Assembly: GCA_016201765.1 (NCBI GenBank)
Contig: JACQCE010000121.1
Span: forward strand, 1 to 34,371
Origin: Nitrospirota bacterium
GTDB taxonomy: Bacteria; Nitrospirota; Nitrospiria; JACQCE01
DNA length: 34,371 bases
Direction of reading: 5' to 3'
Of this stretch, positions 1-7,267 are shown one piece after another (positions within the stretch are counted from its first letter, which is position 1; every line of letters starts with the position of its first letter). Made by a program: the position numbers and the translations under genes. The notes under the pieces are model-generated. The model had not been told where the DNA came from. It ran no database searches and saw only the letters and a program-made list of their open reading frames with translations.

Positions 1-789
1 AAGACGATGCGGGACAAGGGCATCGATCCCAACGCGATGCAGGCCAGCACGGACGTGGCGCAGGACCTGAACAAAGGCGGCATGGCCGGCATGATCGGCC
101 AGCTGGGCGGGGTCACCGGCGAGGTAAAAGCCGGCGGCGATATTTTGAGTTATCAAGAGCGGATGCGGGCGCTGGATTACTATCTTTGCGAAGGGTGCGG
201 CTACGTCGGCAAGGGCGACAAGCCGGTGCTCTGCCCCGTGTGCGGCGCGGCGGGCGAATCGTTCAAGTTCGTCGACAAGACGGTCATCGAGGCGGCAGCC
301 AAGGCGGAGGGGGGGATTGAGCTGGAGACCGCGTATGATGACATCCAGTTGGAATGGACGAAGGACGCGCGGGAGCGGCTGCGGGAGACGCCGTCGGGTT
401 ATGTGCGTCGCCGGGCCAAGGCCAAGATCGAAAAGTCGGCCAGGAAGCTCGGCGTCAAAACCATTACCAAGGAGCTCGCCGGCCAGGTGATCGATGAATA
501 TCTGGAGCTGCCGGGCCAGGCAGGCCTGAACGGGGAGGGGAAGATGGGAGCAACGGAATGGACCGCGGAGGCGCAGCAACGGCTGGAGCGGGTGCCGCCG
601 GGTTTCATGCGCGATTGCACGAAGGCCTTGATCGAAAAGCACGCCAGGACGGTCAACGCCGCGACGATCACGCTGGACGTCGCCAATGCCGGGATTGAGC
701 AGGCCAAGACCACGATGGAAGAGGCGATGAAAAATCCGGGCAAGCTCGATGACATTATGAAAAATCTCATGGGCAGCGCCAAGGCCTGA
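1..789 (+). CDS. PCP_red two-domain protein with rubredoxin-like zinc ribbon (5' partial)
   Basis: The reading frame is open to the window edge; the first ATG is at 7, so the true start may lie upstream. Numbered from that ATG, residues 61-79 form a CxxC...CPVC zinc-ribbon or rubredoxin-like knuckle (Cys61, 64, 76, 79). Two copies of the PCP-reductase domain follow at about 116-163 and 184-230, each with the pattern WT.EA...L...P...R......IEK.AR......IT. In known proteins this domain is the C-terminal part of the BchB/ChlB subunit of dark-operative protochlorophyllide reductase. Here it is free-standing and the nitrogenase-like catalytic part is absent, so reductase activity cannot be inferred. 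The gene is 54 bp upstream of a radical SAM protein carrying the same domain, probably in one operon. A role in binding a tetrapyrrole or metallocofactor is inference. Confidence 0.75.
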   Translation, partial: KTMRDKGIDPNAMQASTDVAQDLNKGGMAGMIGQLGGVTGEVKAGGDILSYQERMRALDYYLCEGCGYVGKGDKPVLCPVCGAAGESFKFVDKTVIEAAAKAEGGIELETAYDDIQLEWTKDARERLRETPSGYVRRRAKAKIEKSARKLGVKTITKELAGQVIDEYLELPGQAGLNGEGKMGATEWTAEAQQRLERVPPGFMRDCTKALIEKHARTVNAATITLDVANAGIEQAKTTMEEAMKNPGKLDDIMKNLMGSAKA

Positions 790-843
790 CGCGGCGCCGG
801 TGGCCGGTCCCCTCGCTCTTCTCGCCGTGGTGTCTGATAGGTC

Positions 844-2289
844 ATGACCGATACTCCAAATCCCGCCGCCTCTTCTGCTCGCGCCGTCGGCGTCGGCAAT
901 CGCTACAAAGCCTACTCCATCTCCTGGAATCTGACCCAGCGGTGCAATCTCTTCTGCGCGCACTGCTACATGAGCGCGTTCTCGCACGCCGACAGCTCGA
1001 ACGAGTTCACGACCCAGGAATGCTTCCGGGTCATGGACGAAATCGCCGAGATCAATCCCGACGTGTTTTTGATCCTGACCGGCGGCGAGCCGCTGATCCG
1101 GAAGGATATCTTCGATCTGGCCGCCTACGGCACCGACAAGGGGTTCACGGTCGTTCTGGGGACCAACGGCGTCCTCCTGCGGGAGAAAGAGGCCAGGGCG
1201 ATGCGCCGCAGCGGCATTCAGGGCGCGTCGATCAGCCTTGATTCGACCGACGCGAAAAAACACGACGAGTTCCGCAAGCTGCCCCATTCGTTCCGTGACG
1301 CCGTCCGGGCGACGCAGATTCTCAAGGCCGAGGGGCTCGACTTCTCGCTCCACATGAGTGTGATGCCGTGGAACGTCTCGGAAATTCCGGCCATGATCGA
1401 TCTGGCCCGGGCGCTCGGGGCCAAAGTTCTGAATTTCTTCTTCCTCGTCCAGACCGGCCGGGGCGCCGAAATAGCCGATATCAAGCCGGAGCAATATGAA
1501 GAGATGCTGACCTATCTGGCCAAAGCCCAGGGCGTCGGCCAGGCGGCCGGCCGGGCTGACGGGCTCGGGAGCGTCTTCGATCAGCCGGAGGATCCCTGGA
1601 CCATGCCGGCCGGCCGCAGCGGGGAGTTGATCCTCCGGGCCAAATGCGCGCCCCATTTCCGCCGGATTATTTATCAGCTCGATCCCGAGTCGTCACTGCT
1701 GAAAAATTATGCCCAGGGCAGTTGTCCGGCCGGAAAATATTACTGCCGTATTTCGCCCAACGGCGATGTGACGCCGTGTCCCTATATGCCGGTGGCGGCC
1801 GGGAATCTGCGGCAGCAGTCGTTTGCCGAGATCTGGCGGTCGGCGCCGGCCTTGAACGATCTGCGCGACCCGAAGCTGGGCGGCCGGTGCGGCGAATGCG
1901 AATTTTCAGAAATCTGCGGCGGCTGCCGCTGCCGGGCCTATGCCGCGTACGGCGACTATCTGGCCGAAGATCCCGCCTGCGGCTATCAACCCGGTGCCTA
2001 CGGCGGCCGGCGGATCGCGCTGCCGCAGGAACAAACATTCGGCCTGGAGGTGACGATGACCCTCGCGTGGAGCGAGGGGGCGAAGGAGCGGCTCAAACGG
2101 CTGCCCTCGTTTGCCCGGGGGATGGTGGCCCGATCGGTTGAACGGTACGCCGGCGAACAGGGCATCACCCAGATCACCCCCGAGGTCATGCGGGTCGTCA
2201 GAGAGCAGGCCGAGGTGCGCTTGGGCCGCCGGTTTAATTTTTCGGAATTTTCCCGCGAAGCCCCTGCGCTCAAGCAGGGCGACGCTTGA
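844..2289 (+). CDS. Radical SAM/SPASM protein (NirJ/AhbD-like) fused to a PCP_red domain
   Basis: Cys34, Cys38 and Cys41 in CNLFCAHC form the radical SAM CxxxCxxC site for the SAM-binding [4Fe-4S] cluster, followed by the GGEPL motif. The C-terminal half has the SPASM-type Cys pattern seen in heme d1/heme b enzymes: AKCAPHFRR, then CPAG..YCRI.P.GDVTPCPYMP, then CGECEF..ICGGCRCRAYA. This matches the NirJ/AhbC/AhbD group, which modifies tetrapyrrole side chains. Residues about 405-455 add a PCP_red domain (WSEGAKERL...FARGMVARSVE), which ordinary NirJ or AhbD lack. ATG start at 844. The stop overlaps the TTG start of the CopD-like gene, so the two are translationally coupled. Substrate unknown; a peptide or tetrapyrrole is possible. 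Confidence 0.88.
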   Translation: MTDTPNPAASSARAVGVGNRYKAYSISWNLTQRCNLFCAHCYMSAFSHADSSNEFTTQECFRVMDEIAEINPDVFLILTGGEPLIRKDIFDLAAYGTDKGFTVVLGTNGVLLREKEARAMRRSGIQGASISLDSTDAKKHDEFRKLPHSFRDAVRATQILKAEGLDFSLHMSVMPWNVSEIPAMIDLARALGAKVLNFFFLVQTGRGAEIADIKPEQYEEMLTYLAKAQGVGQAAGRADGLGSVFDQPEDPWTMPAGRSGELILRAKCAPHFRRIIYQLDPESSLLKNYAQGSCPAGKYYCRISPNGDVTPCPYMPVAAGNLRQQSFAEIWRSAPALNDLRDPKLGGRCGECEFSEICGGCRCRAYAAYGDYLAEDPACGYQPGAYGGRRIALPQEQTFGLEVTMTLAWSEGAKERLKRLPSFARGMVARSVERYAGEQGITQITPEVMRVVREQAEVRLGRRFNFSEFSREAPALKQGDA

Positions 2290-2735
2290 ACCTGTTCCGT
2301 CTCGTCAATCACTGGCTCCACCTGCTGTCGGTCATCTTCTGGCTCGGCGGCCTCGCCTACCTGTTCCTGCTGTTGGTGCCCACGCTGCGGCGGACGGTGT
2401 CGGAGCAGGTCGCCGGTTCCGTGCTCTGGCGCCTCCATCGAACCTTTACGACGGTGATCTTCTTCCTGACGTTTGTGCTGATGGTCACTGGCGCGATCAA
2501 TCTGGGAATGAGCCGCCACGGCGGCACCTTTCCGCCGCAATATATCTCAATCCTCGGGGCCAAACTGTTTCTGGTCGTCATCTTTCTGACCATTGCCTGG
2601 AAAAATTACCTGGACGTGCGCCGCCAACCGGACCAGCAGGTCCTGGCCGAGGTGCCGATGCTGCGCCTGTCCTTCGTGCTGGCGATCGCGATCGTCTTTC
2701 TGGCCGCCGCGTTGCGCACCCTCTATCCCCATTAA
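2286..2735 (+). CDS. CopD-like four-helix membrane protein
   Basis: A 149-aa integral membrane protein with four predicted helices. It starts with HWLHLLSVIFWLGGLAYLFLLLVPTL-type sequence, as in the CopD/DUF4149-type family (conserved His near the start of helix 1, WxGG). The likely start is TTG at 2286 in TTGA, overlapping the stop of the radical SAM gene. Family members are linked to copper handling or to di-heme-like membrane proteins. Conserved His residues (His9, His12, His51) could bind heme or copper, but this is inference. It lies in the PCP_red operon, so a link to cytochrome or oxidase maturation is plausible. Confidence 0.7.
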   Translation: MNLFRLVNHWLHLLSVIFWLGGLAYLFLLLVPTLRRTVSEQVAGSVLWRLHRTFTTVIFFLTFVLMVTGAINLGMSRHGGTFPPQYISILGAKLFLVVIFLTIAWKNYLDVRRQPDQQVLAEVPMLRLSFVLAIAIVFLAAALRTLYPH

Positions 2736-2768
2736 CGACCCCCCAGTGATGTTCCCCATGATGCTTCA

Positions 2769-3170
2769 ATGACGACCGCAACGGCGACCGGAACTCCTGA
2801 ACAGAAACGGCCGTTGGATCTGACGATCTTCGGCGTCCTGTTTTTGATCAGCGCACCGATGGAGTTGGGAAGCATTCTCAGCACGGGATGGAACTATCCG
2901 GTCAAGTTCTTTGGTGTCGAATTGGCCGGCTTGGCCCGGACGATATGGTTGGGCGCCCATCCGTTGTTCCATCTGGTGATGGGTTACGGATTTCTAAAGC
3001 AGTATCGCTGGGTGATCTACCTCACGTGTTTTTATGCGGCCGACGCGATGACCAGCGCGGTTGTCAGGTTTTATCTGCAAGGATATGGTTTCTGGCGCAC
3101 GGTGTTTCTTGTTGCCATCCCTCCCTTTGTCATCTACGTAATCGCCCGCCGGCGCTACTTTGTCAGGTGA
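2769..3170 (+). CDS. Small four-helix membrane protein, unknown function
   Basis: 133 aa with a short Thr-rich cytoplasmic N-terminus and about four hydrophobic helices: DLTIFGVLFLISAPMELGS, an amphipathic segment, HPLFHLVMGYGFL, a helix near RWVIYLTCFYAADAMTSA, and FWRTVFLVAIPPFVIYVIA. The basic C-terminus (RRRYF) suggests it stays inside the cell. I do not recognise a family. It follows the CopD-like gene by 33 bp and overlaps the region just before the SUMF1-like gene, so it is probably the fourth gene of the plus operon. Confidence 0.62.
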   Translation: MTTATATGTPEQKRPLDLTIFGVLFLISAPMELGSILSTGWNYPVKFFGVELAGLARTIWLGAHPLFHLVMGYGFLKQYRWVIYLTCFYAADAMTSAVVRFYLQGYGFWRTVFLVAIPPFVIYVIARRRYFVR

Positions 3171-3174
3171 CGGG

Positions 3175-4086
3175 ATGAAGGACAAATACATCTACGCGGC
3201 GGTGGCCTTTGTGTTTCTCGCCTTTCTCCTGATGCTGGTGAGTTTCGCGTTTGAGGCGGTCATGGGCAAACGGAGCCAGGTGGCGAAGCGCGGGCCGAAG
3301 TCCCCTCCGCAGTTTGATCTGTCCGGACAGGATTTTTCAGGGGTGAAGACCCTGACCATGCCCGACGGCAGCGTGCTGGATCTGATTCCACCCGGCATCT
3401 TCCTCCGGGGCAGTCGGCCGGGGGAGGGTGACACCGACGAGATGCCGCAACTGCCCGTCTATGTGAGCGCCTTCTATATCGATCAATACGAAGTCACCAA
3501 CGGGCAGTATGAGCAATTTACGAAGGCGACCAAGTTTCCCAAACCCTTCATCCCATTTTTCGAGGATGAGATCACCAAAATCACCACGCCGGCCCTCCCG
3601 GCCGTGGGCGTTTCCTGGGATGGCGCGGCCGCCTTTTGCAAATGGGCGGGCAAACGGCTGCCCACCGAGGCCGAGTGGGAAAAGGCGGCGCGCTGGGAGG
3701 ACGGACGGAGGTGGTCCTGGGGCAATGCGGATGAGGTCGGCCGGGCCAACCTCGCCGGCGAAGATGACGGCTTCAAATATTCGGCGCCGCCCGGCTCATT
3801 TCCGGCGAGCCGGAGCCTCTACGGGCCGTATGACATGATCGGCAACGTCAATGAATGGGTGGCCGATTGGTACGAAGAGGACTACTACGGCAAGGCGCCC
3901 CAGAAGGATCCGAAGGGGGCGGAAAAATCCCGCAACAAGGTGTTTCGCGGCGGATCGTGGAATGACATGGGGCTGAACGCCCGGGCGGCCAAGCGGTTTG
4001 CCGCCGTGCCCCATCGGACGGATGCGATCATTGGATTTCGCTGCGCGATGGATCTGGAGCCCAAAGAGGGCGGAAGTGCGGACTAA
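3175..4086 (+). CDS. Membrane-anchored SUMF1/FGE-fold protein (non-catalytic type)
   Basis: An N-terminal transmembrane anchor (IYAAVAFVFLAFLLMLVSFAF) is followed by an exported formylglycine-generating-enzyme-like (C-type lectin fold) domain. Family motifs are clear: EVTNGQYEQF, PAVGVSWDGAAAFCKWAGKRLPTEAEWE, GNVNEWVADWY, FRGGSWND and IGFRCAMD. The paired catalytic cysteines of true FGE are absent from the segment between GGSW and GFRC, so sulfatase maturation is unlikely. Family members without them include EgtB-like oxygenases and structural or accessory subunits. The ORF track opens at a TTG (3160). I prefer ATG 3175, preceded by AGGTGACGGG. It is the last gene of the plus operon, and its TAA stop lies inside the palindrome that follows. 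Confidence 0.82.
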   Translation: MKDKYIYAAVAFVFLAFLLMLVSFAFEAVMGKRSQVAKRGPKSPPQFDLSGQDFSGVKTLTMPDGSVLDLIPPGIFLRGSRPGEGDTDEMPQLPVYVSAFYIDQYEVTNGQYEQFTKATKFPKPFIPFFEDEITKITTPALPAVGVSWDGAAAFCKWAGKRLPTEAEWEKAARWEDGRRWSWGNADEVGRANLAGEDDGFKYSAPPGSFPASRSLYGPYDMIGNVNEWVADWYEEDYYGKAPQKDPKGAEKSRNKVFRGGSWNDMGLNARAAKRFAAVPHRTDAIIGFRCAMDLEPKEGGSAD

Positions 4087-4157
4087 AAAGGGGACAGGCT
4101 ACTTTTTCATCCCCTATCTAACTGAAAGATGTAGAAAAAGTAGCCTGTCCCCTTTTT
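4085..4157. repeat. Perfect 24-bp-arm palindrome between convergent operons (REP-like, probable bidirectional terminator)
   Basis: Arms at 4085-4108 and 4134-4157 are perfect reverse complements (core GGGGACAGGCTACTTTTT), with a 25-bp loop. The outer ends are A5 and T5, so RNA from either strand forms a long stem ending in a U-run. It begins inside the stop codon of the SUMF1-like gene and ends 10 bp before the stop of the DUF420 gene. The shape resembles REP-type palindromes mobilised by RAYT-family transposases. No transposase is present here. Confidence 0.85.
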
Positions 4158-4167
4158 ATGAGCGGCA

Positions 4168-4878
4168 TCACATCGGCGCAATCTTCGGCGGGTAGATCAC
4201 GTAGAGCAGGACGTACGTCGTGGTGCTGGTCACCAGCGCGATCACATAGAGCACCATCGTGAACGTGCCGATCGCCCGGTGGCGGCGCTCCCCATCCGGG
4301 AACCACCGTTCGATCCCTCTTTCCACGAAGAGGACCGCGGCAACCAGCAGAAAGCCAGAAATGTAGACGATGAGCCGGGCCACATTGTGCCAGCGGATCA
4401 CGGCCGCGACCGCAAACAGCACAAACGTCAGGCCGAGTATCTTATACAACGCTCCCGTGGTCATCGACAGCGCCCCCGCCTGCAGCACCCGCTGGCCGTT
4501 CTTTTTGATGGCGGTCCGGAATCCCAGGATGATCATGTAGACCGCCATCACCAGCCCGATGCTGACCACGAGGATGTGCACCGTCAGCAGCGGGCTGAAG
4601 ATATACGTATAGACCCACGCCGGCCCGCCAAACCCTTCCTGATTCTCCGTCGCCAGCGCCCCCAACCCCCTGGCCAGATAATAAAAGGTGAAATAGATCA
4701 GCATGCCCACCATCGCCCAGAGGACGAGCGTGTGATGGCGGTTGCCGTCACGGCGCCTGGCTAAACGCCAGCCGATGATGAAGAGGATGGTGAAGAACAG
4801 CGCCATGAGGAAGCTGGCATCGGCGCCGAACGTGCCGTGAGTGCCGAGAAAACCGGGGCTGGTGAGGAGGGCTTTCAT
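4168..4878 (-). CDS. DUF420 (CtaM-like) membrane protein
   Basis: 236 aa with six hydrophobic helices. The N-terminal half carries the DUF420 pattern: a first helix, then a charged RRRDGNRHHT loop and a helix ending in YYLARGLG, with conserved His near helix ends (RHH, VHILV). DUF420 includes CtaM, a membrane factor needed for assembly of some heme-copper oxidases in Firmicutes. That role is family knowledge, not shown here. The C-terminal half (helices 4-6) is an extension beyond minimal DUF420. Its ATG overlaps the TGA of the upstream diiron-protein gene (ATGA), so the pair is translationally coupled. It is the last gene of the minus PCP_red operon. Confidence 0.75.
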   Translation of the reverse strand: MKALLTSPGFLGTHGTFGADASFLMALFFTILFIIGWRLARRRDGNRHHTLVLWAMVGMLIYFTFYYLARGLGALATENQEGFGGPAWVYTYIFSPLLTVHILVVSIGLVMAVYMIILGFRTAIKKNGQRVLQAGALSMTTGALYKILGLTFVLFAVAAVIRWHNVARLIVYISGFLLVAAVLFVERGIERWFPDGERRHRAIGTFTMVLYVIALVTSTTTYVLLYVIYPPKIAPM

Positions 4879-5567
4879 CCAGAGCCGAACACGGCGCGCT
4901 GCAAGCCGTCCCAGAAACGGCCCCGCGCGTTGAGCGATCGCAAGACACCGTCCCGGATGACGGTCCGGGGCTCCTCGGCGCCCATGTAACGCACGATCAA
5001 CTCGTTGAACACCTTGGCGTGCTCCTTGTCCTCAACGATGTGGAGCGTGAAATAGGCGAGCGCCTCCTCCGGCACCCGTCCCGAGGCGCGCAACCCTTCG
5101 ACCAGATAGGTGAACATGGTGGGGATTGAATATTCATGCCCCGGGCCGATCGCACCCAGCGCGGCCAGAAAATGGCCGGAGCGGGTCAGCTCCAGATGGT
5201 ACTCGATAAAGCTGGAGGTTTCCGGCAACAAGGGCACCCGGCCCCATTCGGCGTCGTCCAGACCGAGCGCTTTGAGGAACGTGCGGTACATCGCCGGGTG
5301 GCTGTTGAAGATCGTATGCTGACCGAACTCGTCGTCAAACACGGTGCGAAAGAGTTTGGCGGCGTCGGGGTCGGGCAGCCGGGGCAGCAGGTTGGTCATG
5401 TAGGTGGTGAACACCTTGACCAGTTGATAGTGCTGCAGGCCGAACGCGCGGATCTGGTCGAGCGACAGCTTGCCGGTGGCAAACCGCCGTAAAAAGGGGT
5501 GGTGCACGGCCGGGTGTGTCGCAATCTCCTCTTCCAGTGTCGTCAGATGATCAACAGGTAACAGCAT
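4875..5567 (-). CDS. Heme-oxygenase-like diiron protein (TenA/PqqC/CADD superfamily)
   Basis: 230 aa, all-helical by sequence. The N-terminus HPFLRRFATGKLSLDQIRAFGLQHYQLV is typical of the iron-containing redox enzyme branch of the heme-oxygenase-like fold. Likely metal ligands are Glu80 (in FDDEFGQH), His90, the HE pair near 144-145, and the HxxxDxxH motif His176-Asp180-His183. Members act as self-sacrificing or substrate diiron oxygenases (CADD, UndA, SznF domain) or bind tetrapyrrole-like cofactors. The substrate here is unknown. The start is supported by GGGAGGGGCG just upstream of ATG. It lies between a PCP_red protein and DUF420, consistent with a cofactor-maturation role. Confidence 0.8.
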   Translation of the reverse strand: MLLPVDHLTTLEEEIATHPAVHHPFLRRFATGKLSLDQIRAFGLQHYQLVKVFTTYMTNLLPRLPDPDAAKLFRTVFDDEFGQHTIFNSHPAMYRTFLKALGLDDAEWGRVPLLPETSSFIEYHLELTRSGHFLAALGAIGPGHEYSIPTMFTYLVEGLRASGRVPEEALAYFTLHIVEDKEHAKVFNELIVRYMGAEEPRTVIRDGVLRSLNARGRFWDGLQRAVFGSG

Positions 5568-5618
5568 CGCCCCTCCCCCACCCTCCCGGCAATCTCGCCG
5601 GCAATCTCGAATACCCGC

Positions 5619-6314
5619 TCAGATCCCCATGCTCATGAACTTTTCCTTCGCCTCATCCATCAGCGCCGCCGTCACGGCGGTCAGTCCCCGGTCCCGGGCG
5701 ATCCGCTCGATCTCCTTGCGGGCCATCGGCCGGACGAAGGACGGGATATTTTCCAGCCGTTTCTCCGCCTCTGGCGCCCACGTCATGCCGGTCGGCGCGT
5801 TCTTCGACGCTTCCATCACGGCGGGCGTAATCAGCGTAATGCCGTTCGAGCGGGCGTAATTTTCCACGCTGCTTTGCAGCATCGGCTTGACGAAGGCCGG
5901 GACCTGTTCCATCCGCTCCAGCGCCTCGCGCGACCATTCCATTTTGGCGCCCGGCTGTTGCATGCCGGAGATCATCGAGGAGAAGGGACATTTGCCTGCG
6001 CCGGTTCCCATGGCCGCGCTCAGGGCTGAGGCGGATGGGGCGGCACTGGCGGTTGCCGTGCTGGTTGACGCTTCAGCCACGGCCGGATCTTTGAGCGTCT
6101 CCCGGGTCAATTCCATCGGCCCCGCCGGTTCGGTCCGGCCGCCGAGCTTCACGCCCAGCGCCTGGACCATGCTCGTCTCGCCGGGATTGGTCACCATCGA
6201 GAAGCGGGAGCCGCACTCCGGGCACTCGAACGTGATTCCCAGCGAGGCTTCCGCCGGGCTTTCCAGCTTCTCGAACAGCATGAAGGTTTCACATTTTCGG
6301 CAGACGAATTTCAT
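5619..6314 (-). CDS. Zinc-ribbon protein with two PCP_red domains
   Basis: 231 aa. Cys5/Cys8 and Cys31/Cys34 (CRKC, CPEC) form an N-terminal zinc ribbon of about 40 aa. A low-complexity Ala/Ser/Thr linker follows, with a KCPFSSM element near 108. Two PCP_red domains lie at about 124-170 (MEWSREALERMEQVPAFVKPML) and 176-222 (MTWAPEAEKRLENIPSFVRPMA). The layout mirrors the gene at the start of the window, so the two are probably paralogues from the two arms of one locus. AAGGAG stands 6 bp before the ATG. No catalytic motif is visible; a scaffold or cofactor-binding role is inference. Confidence 0.82.
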   Translation of the reverse strand: MKFVCRKCETFMLFEKLESPAEASLGITFECPECGSRFSMVTNPGETSMVQALGVKLGGRTEPAGPMELTRETLKDPAVAEASTSTATASAAPSASALSAAMGTGAGKCPFSSMISGMQQPGAKMEWSREALERMEQVPAFVKPMLQSSVENYARSNGITLITPAVMEASKNAPTGMTWAPEAEKRLENIPSFVRPMARKEIERIARDRGLTAVTAALMDEAKEKFMSMGI

Positions 6315-6342
6315 TCCTCGCTCCTTTCAGGTGATAGTCCAG

Positions 6343-7263
6343 CTATAACAAATTGGCCATGAGCTTCTTAAACTCGAGCGCCTGGGTCAGCCGTTCCGCG
6401 ATGGCGTCAAAGTGACGCACCGATGGCAACGTGGGATCGAGCAGCGGCTCGCCCCGGTCGGCCGCGGCCCCCAGCGCCCGGTCGAAGGGGATGCGTCCCA
6501 GAAACGGCACGTCCATCTCCCGGGCGATGATCTCCGCATCGCCGGAGAAGAGCGGCTCCTCCGCCCCACACCGGTGGCAGACCGTGCCGCTCATGTTTTC
6601 CACCAATCCCAAGACTTTAATCCCCAGGTCCCGGGCGTACGAGATCGATTTTTTGACCACCTGCGTGGCGACTTCGGAGGGAATCGTCACGATGACCGCG
6701 CCGTCCAGCTCGGGCAGATAGCCCGCCAGGACCGGCGGCTTGTCGGCCGCCGCGCCGGGCGGCAGATCGGTGAAGAGATAATCCAGCTCGCCCCACAGAA
6801 TATCGGCCAGAAATTCCCGGATCACGCTCATCTCCTGCAACCCCAGCCAGACGGGCGACAGCTCCATCGGCCCCTTCCAGCGGACCGGGGCGTCGGGCTG
6901 CAATAGAAATTCCATCGAGGCGACCTTGATCCCCAGCGGTCCGGTCGGTGGAATGGCGCCTTCGGGCGTGAGGGCGAAGCGCTGACCCTTGAGCCCCAGC
7001 ATGGCCGGCACGCAGGGGCCGTTCAAGTCGATATCCAGCAGGCCGACCTTGTGGCCGGCCCGCGCGAAGGCGAGCGCCAGGTTGACCGTGGTCATGCTCT
7101 TGCCGACGCCGCCCTTGCCGCTCATGACCAGGATCTTGCGTTTGATCCGGCCCATGCGGGTTTTCACCTGGAGCAACTGGTCGACGATCTGCTCCTGCAC
7201 CTTGGCGTCGTCGTTGTATTGCATCTTGGAGAGAACGGTTTTGAGATCTTTTTCTTCGGCCAT
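6343..7263 (-). CDS. Mrp/ApbC/NBP35-family Fe-S cluster carrier P-loop ATPase
   Basis: 306 aa. The deviant Walker A motif MSGKGGVGKS starts at about residue 48 and is followed by LLDIDLNGP, and FTDLPPGAAADK is the Walker B/switch region. Cys229 and Cys232 (VCHRC) form the CxxC pair that holds a bridging [4Fe-4S] cluster in Mrp/NBP35 dimers. These ATPases deliver Fe-S clusters to apoproteins. The N-terminal region before the P-loop is short, without an obvious DUF59 domain. It sits 4 bp after the four-repeat PCP_red gene and 28 bp before the zinc-ribbon PCP_red gene, so it may serve the radical SAM or PCP_red proteins of this locus. Confidence 0.9.
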   Translation of the reverse strand: MAEEKDLKTVLSKMQYNDDAKVQEQIVDQLLQVKTRMGRIKRKILVMSGKGGVGKSMTTVNLALAFARAGHKVGLLDIDLNGPCVPAMLGLKGQRFALTPEGAIPPTGPLGIKVASMEFLLQPDAPVRWKGPMELSPVWLGLQEMSVIREFLADILWGELDYLFTDLPPGAAADKPPVLAGYLPELDGAVIVTIPSEVATQVVKKSISYARDLGIKVLGLVENMSGTVCHRCGAEEPLFSGDAEIIAREMDVPFLGRIPFDRALGAAADRGEPLLDPTLPSVRHFDAIAERLTQALEFKKLMANLL

Positions 7264-7267
7264 TGGT

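Noticed and set aside
3175-4086. Genuine formylglycine-generating enzyme (sulfatase maturation)
   Set aside because: The catalytic Cys pair is missing and no sulfatase gene is nearby.
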